Assembly (NCBI RefSeq): GCF_014267345.1
Contig: NZ_JACMYD010000001.1
Location: 248,001-312,000, forward strand
From: Corynebacterium sp. zg-331
GTDB lineage: Bacteria > Actinomycetota > Actinomycetes > Mycobacteriales > Mycobacteriaceae
DNA: 64,000 nucleotides
Reading direction: 5' to 3'
Shown here: piece after piece, positions 47,110 to 57,562 of the stretch
Position numbering within the stretch: position 1 is the stretch's first letter
Layout: each line of letters starts with the position of its first letter
Translations under genes and position numbers: made by a program
The notes under the pieces: generated by a model
What the model saw: the letters and a program-made list of their open reading frames with translations, nothing else
Databases searched by the model: none
What the model was told of the DNA's origin: nothing

Positions 47110-48111
47110 CTATGGCGCGCCGCGCAGGGCGCGAAGCCTGCGGGCCAGCCGCTGCGGGCGCTGCTCGGCCCGGTTCCCGCTGGTGCCGGTCAGCTCGATG
47201 TGCTCGCGCCCGTAGCGATGCAGCAGCAGGTCGTCGATGATGCGCACCTGGCTAGGGCGGTAGCGATAGTTCATAGCCGTGCGCACCGCCCGGATATCGG
47301 ATTCCTGAAGCAGATCCCGCAGCTGTGATACGCGCGTGATCCCGTGGGCGCTGAGCAACTCCTCCAACCAGCGGTAGTGATCCGAGCGCGAGCGCGGGAA
47401 GCGCGATTCGAGCAGCATCGCCAGCACCCCGGGGAGGGTTTGGGCGGTGAGTTCCACCTCGTCACCGGCCTCTACCCGACCGCCCTTGAGCGCGGCGATC
47501 TGGTCGAACTGTTGATCCGCCAGCTCGATCAACCCCGCGGCCAGGGTAAAGGCGCGATCCACCCGGGGATCCAGGTGATCGGTGCCGCTCTTATAGCGAA
47601 TGTCGTGCTCGAACTCCGCCCAGGCGTGCTGCAACACCGTGCGCACCTGCACCTCAAAGACCATTCCGCGGTATTCCTCCAGCTCCTCGGAATCGTCCTC
47701 CACCCGCAGCACCAGGTGGTGTGAACCGTAACCGAAGTCCCCCGCGACCCTGGTTTCCGCGGTCTTATCCACGGAGCGCACCACGTGAAAGGATTGCGTC
47801 AGCACGTTGATGGCCACCGGGATCTCGGTGGAGTGGAAGGTGGTCACCCGCACCCCGATGAGGTCGTGAATGTTCTGCCACGGCTCCGGGTAGAGCGGCT
47901 TGCCGTCGGCGGTACGCTTGCGGGCCTTGGCCTTGAGGGAGGGCCAGGCCTTGATGCGGGCCACCACCCGGTCGTAGGTCACGCCGGCGTCGGAGAGCAA
48001 TTCCTCGATGGTGTCGATGAAGCGCTCCGCGGCGTGCGGGTGCGCGCGCACCCATGCGTGATATGTGGTGCCCAGGCGGGCAATGACGGTATCGGACATC
48101 GTGGTGCTCAT
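47110..48111 (-). CDS. Small alarmone synthetase (RelA/SpoT synthetase domain only)
   Basis: The 333-residue product carries only a (p)ppGpp synthetase domain: RIKAWPSLKAKARKR, IHDLIGVRVTTFHST, FGYGSHHLVL and EVQVRTVLQHAWAEFEHD, all RelA/SpoT synthetase motifs. There is no HD hydrolase and no TGS domain. Corynebacteria are known to encode such short synthetases beside the bifunctional Rel. The ATG at 48111 lies directly after the stop of the upstream gene (48113), so the two are coupled. It converges on the S4-domain gene. Confidence 0.85.
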   Translation of the reverse strand: MSTTMSDTVIARLGTTYHAWVRAHPHAAERFIDTIEELLSDAGVTYDRVVARIKAWPSLKAKARKRTADGKPLYPEPWQNIHDLIGVRVTTFHSTEIPVAINVLTQSFHVVRSVDKTAETRVAGDFGYGSHHLVLRVEDDSEELEEYRGMVFEVQVRTVLQHAWAEFEHDIRYKSGTDHLDPRVDRAFTLAAGLIELADQQFDQIAALKGGRVEAGDEVELTAQTLPGVLAMLLESRFPRSRSDHYRWLEELLSAHGITRVSQLRDLLQESDIRAVRTAMNYRYRPSQVRIIDDLLLHRYGREHIELTGTSGNRAEQRPQRLARRLRALRGAP

Positions 48112-48112
48112 G

Positions 48113-48697
48113 CTACCCCGGCGGCTCGGCGGCGCTCGCGTGGAGAGAGGGAAACCCGTGGCGGTACACGATAGGATCGCCGCACAGGCGCACCGGGATG
48201 ATGGAAAGGTCGATGGGCTGCCCCAGGGGCGCGGCGAGCAAAATATCGGCCCGCGGGGCGAAGTACCACGGTTGCGCACCCTGCCCCAGGGCGGTGAGGT
48301 GGCGGTGGAGCACTGTAAACGGATAGGGATGCGCCAGCCAGGCCGTGGCGGGGGAACCGGGACAATCCACCTGCCACACCGGCTGATCGCGGAAGTGCGG
48401 GTGCAGGGCGGTGGCGGCCCTGGTGCGAAACTGCGTGCCCTGGGTGCATTGCGCTATAGACAGCATGAGCGCTGCGGCCCGATCCCAGGCCTGATGCAGG
48501 GTGAGCCCCAGGGCGGCGATATCGTCGTGAGTAGCGGGGGAATCGCCCACGGTCAGTCCCGCGGTCAAGCCCCGGGAGAGCACGATAGTCGCCGGTGCGC
48601 GGGAATAACGTTCGTCGAGGGCGGCCTCGGCATCGGCTCGGCGGGGCAGCAGCGTGGGGCGCAGCGGTAGGGCAGGGGCGGCAAGGGTGGCGGTCAT
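48113..48697 (-). CDS. Hypothetical protein coupled to the alarmone synthetase gene
   Basis: The 194-residue product has no signal peptide or helix. Visible stretches include TIVLSRGLTAGLTVGD, HDDIAALGLTLHQAWDRAA, HFRDQPVWQVDCPG and PRADILLAAPLG; I cannot assign a family. GAAAGGCC is placed before the ATG at 48697, and TATAAG about 40 bases upstream may be a -10 element. The stop is one base from the synthetase start, so a linked role in stress signalling is possible but unproven. Confidence 0.6.
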   Translation of the reverse strand: MTATLAAPALPLRPTLLPRRADAEAALDERYSRAPATIVLSRGLTAGLTVGDSPATHDDIAALGLTLHQAWDRAAALMLSIAQCTQGTQFRTRAATALHPHFRDQPVWQVDCPGSPATAWLAHPYPFTVLHRHLTALGQGAQPWYFAPRADILLAAPLGQPIDLSIIPVRLCGDPIVYRHGFPSLHASAAEPPG

Positions 48698-48788
48698 GGC
48701 GGGCGGGGCCTTTCGCGGTCGGTTTTGGTGTTGCCCCTTATAGACTTCGCGGCTCCTTCGTTGGTTCCCGCCGCGCCGACAACCGCGT

Positions 48789-50150
48789 CTAAAAGGGGGG
48801 CTGCTCGCCTAGCTCCAGGGCCGCCAGGAGCTCTTCTTCCGACCAGATCTCGATCGGCTGGCCCTGGGCCTGCAGTTCCTCGGCGCGCTTGTGCTTGGAG
48901 GTCTTGGTGGTCCACGCCCCGGTGACCAGGATCGTGGTTTTCTTGGTTACATTCTTGCCGATGCGCGCCCCCTGCTCCGCGATCTTGCGCCACAGCGTGC
49001 CCTTATCAAAGGGCGCGAATTCCCCGGAGAGGGTGACGTGGTGGCCAAAGAGCAGCCCGTCCGGCGCGGCGTGCGGATTGGGCTCGGGGATCTCCTCAGG
49101 GGTCGCCACGGCCTGCCACCGTGCTCGCCGGGCGGGACCCCTCTTTTTCTTCTCCCCGGCCGATTCCGGCCGCTGGGCATCGAGGGCCTTATGCACCTTC
49201 TCCGGGGAATCGACCTCGCGTTGTTGCAACGCAATACCCGCTCCGGTGCGATCCCGCAGCACCGGAAAAACCCGCCGGGCGTCCAGGGTACCCAGGGTAA
49301 AGCCCTGGTCGTGCACGAAACCTGGCGCGGTGCCGGTCCAACCGTGGCGCGTGGCGAGCGCCGCCACGATGGCCCCGCAGGCGCGGGCGTCGGCTAGGGC
49401 GTCGTGGTGCTGGTCGAGGGAGACCCCCAGCGCCTCGGCCACCGTGGGCAGGCGATGGTTGATCACGCTGAGCGACCGGTGGCTCTGTGCCCGCGATAGC
49501 GCCAGGGAACAACCAAAATGCAGCATGGGGGGTTCGATCCCGGCGGCGAGGCAGGCGCGGTGCAGGGCGGTGGCGTCAAACTGCGCGTTGTGGGCGATGA
49601 AGGGAAGATCCCCCAGGAACTCGATGATCTCCGGGAAGCACTCGGCGAAGGTCGGCGCCTGGGCCACGTCCTCTTCGGAGATCCCGTGGATCTTCACGTT
49701 GGCGGCGCGGAAACCACCGACGGGCGGCTGGCACAACCAGGACGCCGAGGCGGCCTCCATGCCGTCGCGGAAGAGCACCGCACCCACCTGACATATCGAA
49801 CCCCAGTCGGCGTTGGCGGTCTCCACGTCGAGGGCCACGAAGTCCAGGCCGGGCACGCGCGGGCCCGCCGAGGGATCGTCGCCGCGCAGGGCCGCCGCGA
49901 TGGCCCGCTCGCAGTCCCGGGCCTGGGCCTCCTGATGCGGGGCGAAGCGTACCCGCACCGCGGGCTGGGGGCCGCGTAGCTCCACCCAGCCGCCCAGATG
50001 GGAGGTGGGGGCGCACAGTTCCATGGCATCGATCTGGGCGAGCGGCACCGTGCGCTGAGAAATCCCGGAGAGCGCTGCGGCGAGGTCGGAATAGGCGATA
50101 CGCACCTCGTCGGGGGAGACGGAGACGTGGGCGCCATGAGCCGGAATCAC
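48789..50150 (-). CDS. DEDDh 3'-5' exonuclease with C-terminal BRCT domain
   Basis: The 453-residue product has an N-terminal region of about 100 residues of unknown fold, an exonuclease domain (about 104-270) with FVALDVETANADW (Asp and Glu), HNAQFDATALHRA (Asp), and HHDALADARACG (His and Asp), completing the DEDDh set, then a Lys/Arg linker and a BRCT domain (about 365-440) with VTLSGEFAPFDKGTLW. It resembles DnaQ-like repair exonucleases. The start is a GTG at 50150 without a strong ribosome site; TAGGTC lies about six bases before it and may allow a leaderless start. Confidence 0.85.
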   Translation of the reverse strand: MIPAHGAHVSVSPDEVRIAYSDLAAALSGISQRTVPLAQIDAMELCAPTSHLGGWVELRGPQPAVRVRFAPHQEAQARDCERAIAAALRGDDPSAGPRVPGLDFVALDVETANADWGSICQVGAVLFRDGMEAASASWLCQPPVGGFRAANVKIHGISEEDVAQAPTFAECFPEIIEFLGDLPFIAHNAQFDATALHRACLAAGIEPPMLHFGCSLALSRAQSHRSLSVINHRLPTVAEALGVSLDQHHDALADARACGAIVAALATRHGWTGTAPGFVHDQGFTLGTLDARRVFPVLRDRTGAGIALQQREVDSPEKVHKALDAQRPESAGEKKKRGPARRARWQAVATPEEIPEPNPHAAPDGLLFGHHVTLSGEFAPFDKGTLWRKIAEQGARIGKNVTKKTTILVTGAWTTKTSKHKRAEELQAQGQPIEIWSEEELLAALELGEQPPF

Positions 50151-50215
50151 GGGGAAGACCTATCCTTTCAGCCAAACCTGCGGTGCGGGGGTCGCTGCGC
50201 CCCACGCGGGATAGC

Positions 50216-51394
50216 CTACTCGGGGTCTGCGACGCTGAACCGAGCGCGCCGGTGCCGAGGGTTGTCGAGCTCGTCGAGCAGGGCCACGGCGAAAGTGCCG
50301 GTGCTGACGAATGCCCCGGCGGGGTGTTCCGTGGAGAGGCGGTAGGAGGCGGAGGCCGGGCCGGGGGCGATCTCCGGGGAGGGGGCTACCATCGTCCAAT
50401 CGAGGTCCTCTGGGGCCTGGCGGTAGAGAGCCAGGATCCGCACGAAGGCCCGGGACTCGGCCTCGTATTCCTGAGGGAAATCCGGGGTATCCACCAGGAG
50501 CGTGCCGTCTTCGATGCTGAGACCACCGGCGCCGCCGACCACGATCACGCGGGTGCGTGGGGCGGCGGCGATGAGCTGGCGATGCGCCTCCACGATGGAG
50601 TCAGATTCCCCGGTCTGCCGGTCGATCGGCACCGCGATCACCAGGGCATCGGCGTCGTGGGTGGCCTCCATCAGAGCCGCGGTCGCGCCGATTGCACCCT
50701 CGCGGTAGTCCACCCCCTCGATAGGCTCGGTGGGACGACGACGCGATAGGCCCGTCACCGCGTGTCCCCGGCGGCGGGCCTCGGCGGTGATGGCGGAGCC
50801 GACCATGCCGGTGGCTCCCATGATGACGATGCGGGACATGGAGTCTCCTAGGGAAATCGTGGGGGAGAGGGACGCTTCCCGTAACCCGGACAGCACCGCG
50901 GCTATTCCCTGGGAGAAATACTCTCCCGCGCCGTATCCCGGGTTCCCCTCCTCCGTGGGCTGGCCGGTGACCTCCCGCAACTGCCGCTGCGCCTGTTCCA
51001 GGGTGGCCGAACCCAGGACAAAGGCCAGGAAGGTCTGGGCGGTGATCGCATCTCCGCCGAGAACGCGCCTGCTCGCATCCAGCACCTCCCGGTGCAGCCC
51101 CGGCATGGACAGCCCCGCCGTGACGATCTCCGCGCCGTCGCGGTGACGCAGCAGGCACGAGCGCATCAGCTCGGCATATGCCATGGGGTCGGTGGGCGCG
51201 GTGGCCAGCGCGGGGCCGAGGATGTGGCGGGCGATCATTTCCAGCAGGTGCTGTTTGCTTTCCACGTGCCAATACAGCGCGCCGGGAGTGACCTCCACGT
51301 GCCGGGCCAGGCGACGCATGGAGAGGTCCGCGAGGCCATAGCGATCCACGATGTCGAGGCTTGCGGTGATGAGGGCTTCGCGGTGAAGATGCAC
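50216..51394 (-). CDS. Fusion of a TetR-family regulator and an NAD(P)-binding reductase-like protein
   Basis: Residues 1-185 form a TetR regulator: LSMRRLARHVEVTPGALYWHVESKQHLLE is its helix-turn-helix. Residues 186-392 form a Rossmann-fold protein of the NmrA/YwnB type starting MSRIVIMGATGMVGSAIT and containing VIVVGGAGGLSIEDG. At the join, AGGAG and a six-base spacer precede the internal ATG at 50839, and a TAG lies at 50850-50848 in the neighbouring frame. This is what two overlapping genes would look like after a one-base indel upstream of the TetR stop. The second half may still be made from 50839. A TAGGCT -10 box lies six bases before the GTG start. Confidence 0.75.
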   Translation of the reverse strand: MHLHREALITASLDIVDRYGLADLSMRRLARHVEVTPGALYWHVESKQHLLEMIARHILGPALATAPTDPMAYAELMRSCLLRHRDGAEIVTAGLSMPGLHREVLDASRRVLGGDAITAQTFLAFVLGSATLEQAQRQLREVTGQPTEEGNPGYGAGEYFSQGIAAVLSGLREASLSPTISLGDSMSRIVIMGATGMVGSAITAEARRRGHAVTGLSRRRPTEPIEGVDYREGAIGATAALMEATHDADALVIAVPIDRQTGESDSIVEAHRQLIAAAPRTRVIVVGGAGGLSIEDGTLLVDTPDFPQEYEAESRAFVRILALYRQAPEDLDWTMVAPSPEIAPGPASASYRLSTEHPAGAFVSTGTFAVALLDELDNPRHRRARFSVADPE

Positions 51395-51400
51395 GCTGCC

Positions 51401-51406
51401 AGCCTA
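51401..51406 (-). promoter_or_regulatory. Leaderless -10 box for the TetR fusion gene
   Basis: TAGGCT on the minus strand is six bases before the GTG at 51394. Confidence 0.55.
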
Positions 51407-51565
51407 AGCGCAGCGCGGGTCGCATGCTGCGTGGTGGTGGCGCGTGGCTCGGGTACGTGGGCGTCGCGTAACGCCGCGCCCCGAAAGGGCCGATAATGGG
51501 TTGGTAGTGTTGAACACGCAGTCAGGTAGTGACGCCCGCCGACAACCACAAAGGAGACATACCCC

Positions 51566-52270
51566 GTGGTGAACTTTTCCGCCTCCGTTAAAGCCCTGAT
51601 CGCCGCCGCCGTGGCCGCCCCGCTCGTGCTCAGCGGGTGCGGCAAGGAGGCGGAGGAAGCCACGGAGGCCTCGAGCGCGGCCACCAGTACCACCGCGCCC
51701 GCCTCCCAGACCACGACGGCTCCCCCCGCGCCGGCGAACACGGCCTCGGCCGTTCCCGCTGCGCCCCCGCAGCCCAGCGCCCCCGCGGCTCCCTCGCCGA
51801 AGCCGGCCCCGCCGGCCGGGGCGCAAGCTGAACAGAATAATACCCAGCCCGCGCCAGGGCAGTCCGCGCCGCAGGACAATAACGACCTCCCGATTACCAC
51901 GGTGGCGCCCATTCCCGGCGGCCAGCCCGCCAGCGGCCAGGACGCCGAGGCTATCCGCGCGCTGGTGACCGGCTTTAATGACGAGACCTCCATGCGGCGC
52001 AAGATGGAGTATCTGCCGCAGCACACCTGCTCGCGGGTGATCCAGGAAAACGGTGGTCCCGAGGCCTTTGATTTCTCAGCCATCCCCGACGTGAACCTCG
52101 CCGAGATGCCCGGCGGCGAGCAGTACAATTCCTCCGTCACGGAGGTGCGCGACATCGTGGTGGATGGGGACCAGGCCTCCGCTACCGTGGTGGCGACCTC
52201 GAATAACGGCCCCTCGGAGGCGACGCAGCGCTTTAGCCGCGAAAACGGCGCGTGGACGTTCTGCAACTAA
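51566..52270 (+). CDS. Lipoprotein with a disordered linker and NTF2-like C-terminal domain
   Basis: The 234-residue product has a signal peptide with lipobox LSGC (Cys25), a linker of about 90 residues rich in Pro, Ala, Thr and Gln, and a small C-terminal domain (about 125-234) with DAEAIRALVTGFNDE and FSRENGAWTFCN, resembling DUF4878/NTF2-like domains. AAGGAG is placed for the GTG at 51566; a second GTG at 51569 is possible. Function unknown. It shares architecture with the lipoprotein at 26766. The next gene begins directly after its stop. Confidence 0.72.
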   Translation: MVNFSASVKALIAAAVAAPLVLSGCGKEAEEATEASSAATSTTAPASQTTTAPPAPANTASAVPAAPPQPSAPAAPSPKPAPPAGAQAEQNNTQPAPGQSAPQDNNDLPITTVAPIPGGQPASGQDAEAIRALVTGFNDETSMRRKMEYLPQHTCSRVIQENGGPEAFDFSAIPDVNLAEMPGGEQYNSSVTEVRDIVVDGDQASATVVATSNNGPSEATQRFSRENGAWTFCN

Positions 52271-52828
52271 ATGCCGGGGCGAATGCGCGTTGCGCTCGGG
52301 GCGGCCAGCGGCACCCTGGCGGTGAGCGCTCTTCTCTTTAGCTCCGCAGGAGTGCTGTGGGGACTGAGCTACCCCCGCTATCGGGGCACCCTCGTGGAGG
52401 GCGGGGCGGTTGCCGTCGACACGGGCCACAACCAGGAGTTTCATTCTTGGCTGTGGCTGGTGCTCGGTGCCGGTCTGCTCGCCAGCGTGCTGTCGATTGC
52501 GGTGTTTGTGCGTTCCGAGCGCAGCCGGGGAGTGGCCATGCAGGTCTGGCTGGGCCTGCTGGCCGGTGGGGGAACGGCCTATGCCCATGCCGCAGGGCTG
52601 TCCCTGGCCAGGTGGCGGGTCCCCGTGCCCGATCCTGCGACGCTACATCCCGGCGATGAGGTAGATGTCCTGGCTACGGTGGGTTTGGGCACCCCCATTT
52701 CCTTCCTATTCCCCGCGTTTGCGGCGATGCTCGCCTACTGGAGCTGCATGGTGGTTGCCCCGAGGAGTGCTCCGGGTGCGCCGGGAGGCCCCCGAGCTGA
52801 CGCTGCCGGGAAGCCGGGCGAGAGCTAG
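52271..52828 (+). CDS. Four-helix membrane protein of unknown function
   Basis: The 185-residue product has helices near 12-31, 58-80, 88-110 and 138-162 and a polar tail. DPATLHPGDEVDVLATVG lies in an extracellular loop. I recognise no family with confidence; it somewhat resembles DUF2567-type proteins. The ATG at 52271 follows the lipoprotein stop without a gap, so the two are cotranscribed. The his operon promoter starts right after it. Confidence 0.65.
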   Translation: MPGRMRVALGAASGTLAVSALLFSSAGVLWGLSYPRYRGTLVEGGAVAVDTGHNQEFHSWLWLVLGAGLLASVLSIAVFVRSERSRGVAMQVWLGLLAGGGTAYAHAAGLSLARWRVPVPDPATLHPGDEVDVLATVGLGTPISFLFPAFAAMLAYWSCMVVAPRSAPGAPGGPRADAAGKPGES

Positions 52829-52832
52829 ACAT

Positions 52833-52838
52833 TATAAT
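52833..52838 (+). promoter_or_regulatory. -10 box of the his operon
   Basis: A perfect TATAAT lies 43 bases before the hisD start; the -35 region is weak. The resulting leader is only about 35 bases, too short for a T-box or attenuator, and no T-box motif is visible. Confidence 0.6.
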
Positions 52839-52880
52839 CGAGCGACAGATGACGCCCCTTGACGGAAGGCAGTGTGTTCC

Positions 52881-54200
52881 ATGATGCAACGGATCGATCT
52901 CACCGGCGGCCAGCCCACGATCTCCGAGCTGCGTCGCCGGTTGCCCAGGGGGCGCACCGACGTCGCTGCCGTGACGCAGATCGTGGCCCCCATCATCGAC
53001 GATGTTCGAGAGCGCGGCGCGCGAGCGGCCCTCGACTACGGCGAGCGCTTCGACGGGGTACGACCGGCGGCCGTGCGCGTGCCGGGGGAGGTGATCGAGG
53101 CCGCCGCGGCCGCCATCACCGGCGATGTCCGTGCGGCGCTGACCGAGGCGATCGCTCGAGTGCGCCGTGTCCACGCCGATCAGGTACCCGCCTCCCACAT
53201 CACGCGGTTGGGTCCCGGGGCCCTGGTGACCGAGCGTTTCCTTCCCGTTGAACGGGTGGGGTTGTACGTTCCCGGCGGCAAGGCGGTGTATCCCTCAAGC
53301 GTGATCATGAACGTGGTTCCCGCGCAGGAGGCAGGGGCGGGGTCCATGGTGGTGGCCTCCCCGCCGCAGGCCGAGCACGGCGGCTGGCCGCACCCCACGA
53401 TTCTGGCCGCCTGCGCGCTGCTGGGCGTGGAAGAGGTGTGGGCCGTGGGCGGGGCGCAGGCCATAGCCCTGCTGGCCTACGGCGATGACGCCGCGGGGCT
53501 CCCACCGGTGGACATGATTACCGGCCCCGGCAATATTTTTGTCGCCGCCGCCAAACGCTTGGTGCGCGGCGTGGTGGGCACGGACGCGGAGGCCGGTCCC
53601 ACCGAAATCGCCATCGTGGCCGATGAGAGCGCGGACCCTGTGTACCTGGCCTACGACTTGATCAGCCAGGCGGAGCACGATCCGATGGCGGCCAGCGTGC
53701 TCATCACGGATTCGCTGGACTTGGCCGAGGCGGTGGATCGGGAGGTGGAGCGTCGCTACACCGTCACCGCGAACGCGCAGCGCGTCGCGGAGGCCCTGCA
53801 GGGCGAGCAGTCGGGGATCGTCCTGGTGGATTCCCCGGAGGCGGCGTTGGTCACCGCCGATGCGTACGCGGCCGAGCACCTGGAGATTCATACCCGGCGG
53901 GCGCAGGAGGACGCCGAGCGTATCCGGCACGCCGGGGCGATCTTCGTGGGCCCGTATTCCCCGGTGCCGCTGGGCGATTATGCCGCGGGATCCAATCACG
54001 TGCTGCCCACCTCGGGCACCGCGCGGTTCAACCCGGGGCTGTCCACCCACACCTTCCTGCGCCCGGTGAACACCATTTTCTACGATCGCACCGCGCTCCG
54101 AGAGATCGCACCGACGATCATTGCCCTGGCCGAGGCCGAGCACCTGCCCGCCCACGGTGAGGCGATCCGTGCTCGTTTCGACCCCGACAAGGAGGACTAG
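52881..54200 (+). CDS. hisD: Histidinol dehydrogenase
   Basis: HisD catalyses the last two oxidation steps from L-histidinol to L-histidine using NAD+ and zinc. The 439-residue product has [43 protein letters not shown] and [12 protein letters not shown] with active-site residues. In-frame starts are GTG 52872, ATG 52881 and ATG 52884; GGAAGG (52864-52869) best fits 52881. It leads the operon hisDCB, small gene, MFS, hisHA, impA, hisFI. Confidence 0.95.
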   Translation: MMQRIDLTGGQPTISELRRRLPRGRTDVAAVTQIVAPIIDDVRERGARAALDYGERFDGVRPAAVRVPGEVIEAAAAAITGDVRAALTEAIARVRRVHADQVPASHITRLGPGALVTERFLPVERVGLYVPGGKAVYPSSVIMNVVPAQEAGAGSMVVASPPQAEHGGWPHPTILAACALLGVEEVWAVGGAQAIALLAYGDDAAGLPPVDMITGPGNIFVAAAKRLVRGVVGTDAEAGPTEIAIVADESADPVYLAYDLISQAEHDPMAASVLITDSLDLAEAVDREVERRYTVTANAQRVAEALQGEQSGIVLVDSPEAALVTADAYAAEHLEIHTRRAQEDAERIRHAGAIFVGPYSPVPLGDYAAGSNHVLPTSGTARFNPGLSTHTFLRPVNTIFYDRTALREIAPTIIALAEAEHLPAHGEAIRARFDPDKED

Positions 54201-55352
<1,152 letters not shown>

Positions 55353-55370
55353 CGCAGAAAGGATCACACG

Positions 55371-55973
55371 ATGTCGCAGCGCATCGGGCGCGCCGAGCGC
55401 GCCACCAGCGAGTCGCAGATCGCCGTGGAGATCAACCTGGATGGTTCCGGGATCTCCCAGATCGCCACCGGATTGCCCTTCTTCGACCACATGCTCACCG
55501 CCTTTGCCACCCACGGCTGCGTGGATCTTACGGTGCAGGCTCGCGGCGATATCGAGGTGGATGCGCATCATACGGTGGAGGACACCGCCATCGTTCTGGG
55601 CCGCGCTGTGGCCCAGGCGCTGGGGGAGAAGGTGGGGATCCGCCGCTTTGGCTCCCAGCAGCTGCCCATGGACGAGGCCCTGGTGGAGGCCGTGGCGGAT
55701 ATTTCTGGGCGGCCCTACTTTGAGATGCGCGGAGAGCCCGAGCACATGGTGCACCAGATCATCGGAGGTCACTATGCCACGGTGATAAACCGGCACTTCT
55801 TTGAGACGCTGGCCTTCCACTCCGGGATCACCCTGCACCTGGTATGCCACTATGGGCGCGACCCGCACCACATCACCGAGGCGGAGTACAAGGCCGTGGC
55901 CCGTGCCCTGCGCCAGGCCTGGGAACCCGACCCCAGGGTGGATACCATCCCCTCCACCAAGGGGGCGCTGTAG
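55371..55973 (+). CDS. hisB: Imidazoleglycerol-phosphate dehydratase
   Basis: HisB removes water from imidazoleglycerol phosphate. The 200-residue product is the monofunctional dehydratase type, without the phosphatase domain of E. coli His[42 protein letters not shown] and [15 protein letters not shown] provide the two manganese-binding His clusters. AGAAAGGA precedes the ATG. Confidence 0.96.
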   Translation: MSQRIGRAERATSESQIAVEINLDGSGISQIATGLPFFDHMLTAFATHGCVDLTVQARGDIEVDAHHTVEDTAIVLGRAVAQALGEKVGIRRFGSQQLPMDEALVEAVADISGRPYFEMRGEPEHMVHQIIGGHYATVINRHFFETLAFHSGITLHLVCHYGRDPHHITEAEYKAVARALRQAWEPDPRVDTIPSTKGAL

Positions 55974-55976
55974 ACC

Positions 55977-56183
55977 GTGGAGACGCTGTTGGCGGCGCCC
56001 GATGGGGCACAGACCACGAATCATTGGTTCATCTATCTCATGTTTGCCGTGGCGGGCGTGCTCGTGGGGGGAACCTGGTCCGCCTACCAGAACGGGGCTA
56101 AGAAACTCGTCATCGTGTGTGGTATCCTTGCGGCCCTTGCTCTAACCGGAGCGATCATGTGGCTGATGGGAGGAATGAGATAA
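55977..56183 (+). CDS. Small membrane protein in the his operon
   Basis: The 68-residue product has two helices (about 18-38 and 43-64) and no recognised family. Its GTG start is 3 bases after the hisB stop, and its stop abuts the start of the MFS gene, so it is embedded in the his operon. C. glutamicum also has small open frames between hisB and hisH. It could be a helper of the adjacent transporter. Confidence 0.65.
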   Translation: METLLAAPDGAQTTNHWFIYLMFAVAGVLVGGTWSAYQNGAKKLVIVCGILAALALTGAIMWLMGGMR

Positions 56184-57515
56184 GTGACGTACCAGGGGCG
56201 GGATCATCGCACCGAAACATCGCGACTCGAAAGCGCATGGCAGGCCCCTGGTTATATCCCCACCCTCCTCGCCGTGGCCTGCGCCTTTGGCTCGTGGTCG
56301 CTCCTTTTACCCGTGGTGCCCTCCGCGGTGTTGGATGCCGGAGGTGGCGATCTCCTGGCGGGAGCCACCACGGGAATCTTCATGGCGGCCACCGTGCTGA
56401 CCCAGATCTGTACCCCGGCGTTGCTGCGTCGCGTGGGCTATAACCCCGTGATGGTAGCCGCTGCCCTGATTCTTGGACTTCCCTCCCTGGGATACCTCGT
56501 GGGCATGGAGGCGGCGCCTGCCCTCGTGTTCTCCGCCTTGCGCGGAGTGGGCTTCGGAGCGCTCACGGTGGCGGAATCCGCCCTGGTGGCGGAGCTGGTG
56601 CCGGTGCGCTTCCTGGGCAAGGCCTCGGGCATGTTGGGTGTGTTCGTGGGCCTTTCCCAGATGATCTTCCTGCCCATGGGCCTGGCCCTGGCCGATACCG
56701 CGCTGGGGTATCCGGGGGTGTATGTGATCGCGGCGGTGGTGGGGGCCCTGGCGGGGGTGATGTGCCTGCGCATCCCCCGGTTGAAGGCCTCTTCCTCGGG
56801 TGCGTCGTGCGCGGGCGATCACGAGGGATCCGCGCGCCCGCTTCCCAGCGTATCCACCTGGAAGCTCGTCACGGTGCCCGCCCTGGCGGTCGTGAGCATC
56901 TCCATGAGCTTCGGCGCGGTGTCCTCGTTTCTCCCGGCCGCGGTCAAGGCGCTAGACCCCAGCCTCGGGGGGCTGCTCGCCGGCTTCATGCTGTCGATCA
57001 CGGGTGGAGCGGCGATGACCTTCCGGTATTTTTCCGGGCTGCTCGCGGATCGTCGGGGTCAGCCGGGGGCCCTGATGATCCCGGGCCAGGTCCTGGCGGG
57101 TCTGGGGGTGGCCCTGACCGCCGCCGTGCTGCTGACGGAGGGGTCGGCGTGGTGGCTGGTGCTGGGTGCGGTGGCCTTTGGAGGTGGCTTTGGGGTGGTG
57201 CAAAACGAGGCGCTGCTCTCGATGTTCCTGCGCCTGCCGCGCTCGAAGGTCTCGGAGGCCTCCGCGATCTGGAACATCGCCTACGACGCCGGTACCGGAG
57301 CCGGTTCCTTCCTGCTGGGGGCGGTGGCGGCCCGCGCGGCCTATTCCGGGGCCTTTGCCACAGCCGCGACGTTCATCGCGATGGGCATTGCGCTCACGGC
57401 CGCCGACTCCTTTGCTGGGCGCCACCGCCTCACGGAATACCAGAACACCCGCGCTCGGTTGCGGCAGATCTCCGCGGCGCGGCGCGCGTGGCGGCTGGTG
57501 CGGAGGTTCCGCTAG
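56184..57515 (+). CDS. MFS transporter in the his operon
   Basis: The 443-residue product has twelve helices, starting with a polar tail and the helix [41 protein letters not shown] and [19 protein letters not shown] are major facilitator signatures. The GTG at 56184 directly follows the preceding stop. Embedding between hisB and hisH suggests a link to histidine or an intermediate, for example export, but family membership does not reveal the substrate. Confidence 0.8.
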   Translation: MTYQGRDHRTETSRLESAWQAPGYIPTLLAVACAFGSWSLLLPVVPSAVLDAGGGDLLAGATTGIFMAATVLTQICTPALLRRVGYNPVMVAAALILGLPSLGYLVGMEAAPALVFSALRGVGFGALTVAESALVAELVPVRFLGKASGMLGVFVGLSQMIFLPMGLALADTALGYPGVYVIAAVVGALAGVMCLRIPRLKASSSGASCAGDHEGSARPLPSVSTWKLVTVPALAVVSISMSFGAVSSFLPAAVKALDPSLGGLLAGFMLSITGGAAMTFRYFSGLLADRRGQPGALMIPGQVLAGLGVALTAAVLLTEGSAWWLVLGAVAFGGGFGVVQNEALLSMFLRLPRSKVSEASAIWNIAYDAGTGAGSFLLGAVAARAAYSGAFATAATFIAMGIALTAADSFAGRHRLTEYQNTRARLRQISAARRAWRLVRRFR

Positions 57516-57549
57516 ATCGCCACGGGCCAGGGCCGCATCGTCGACAGGC

Positions 57550-57555
57550 TAGAAT
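57550..57555 (+). promoter_or_regulatory. Leaderless -10 box for hisH
   Basis: TAGAAT lies seven bases before the ATG at 57563, so hisH can be transcribed separately from the upstream his genes. Confidence 0.55.
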
Positions 57556-57562
57556 AACGGGC

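Noticed and set aside
52839..52880. T-box or attenuator in the his operon leader
   Set aside because: The leader from the TATAAT box is only about 35 bases, with no T-box motif and no run of His codons.
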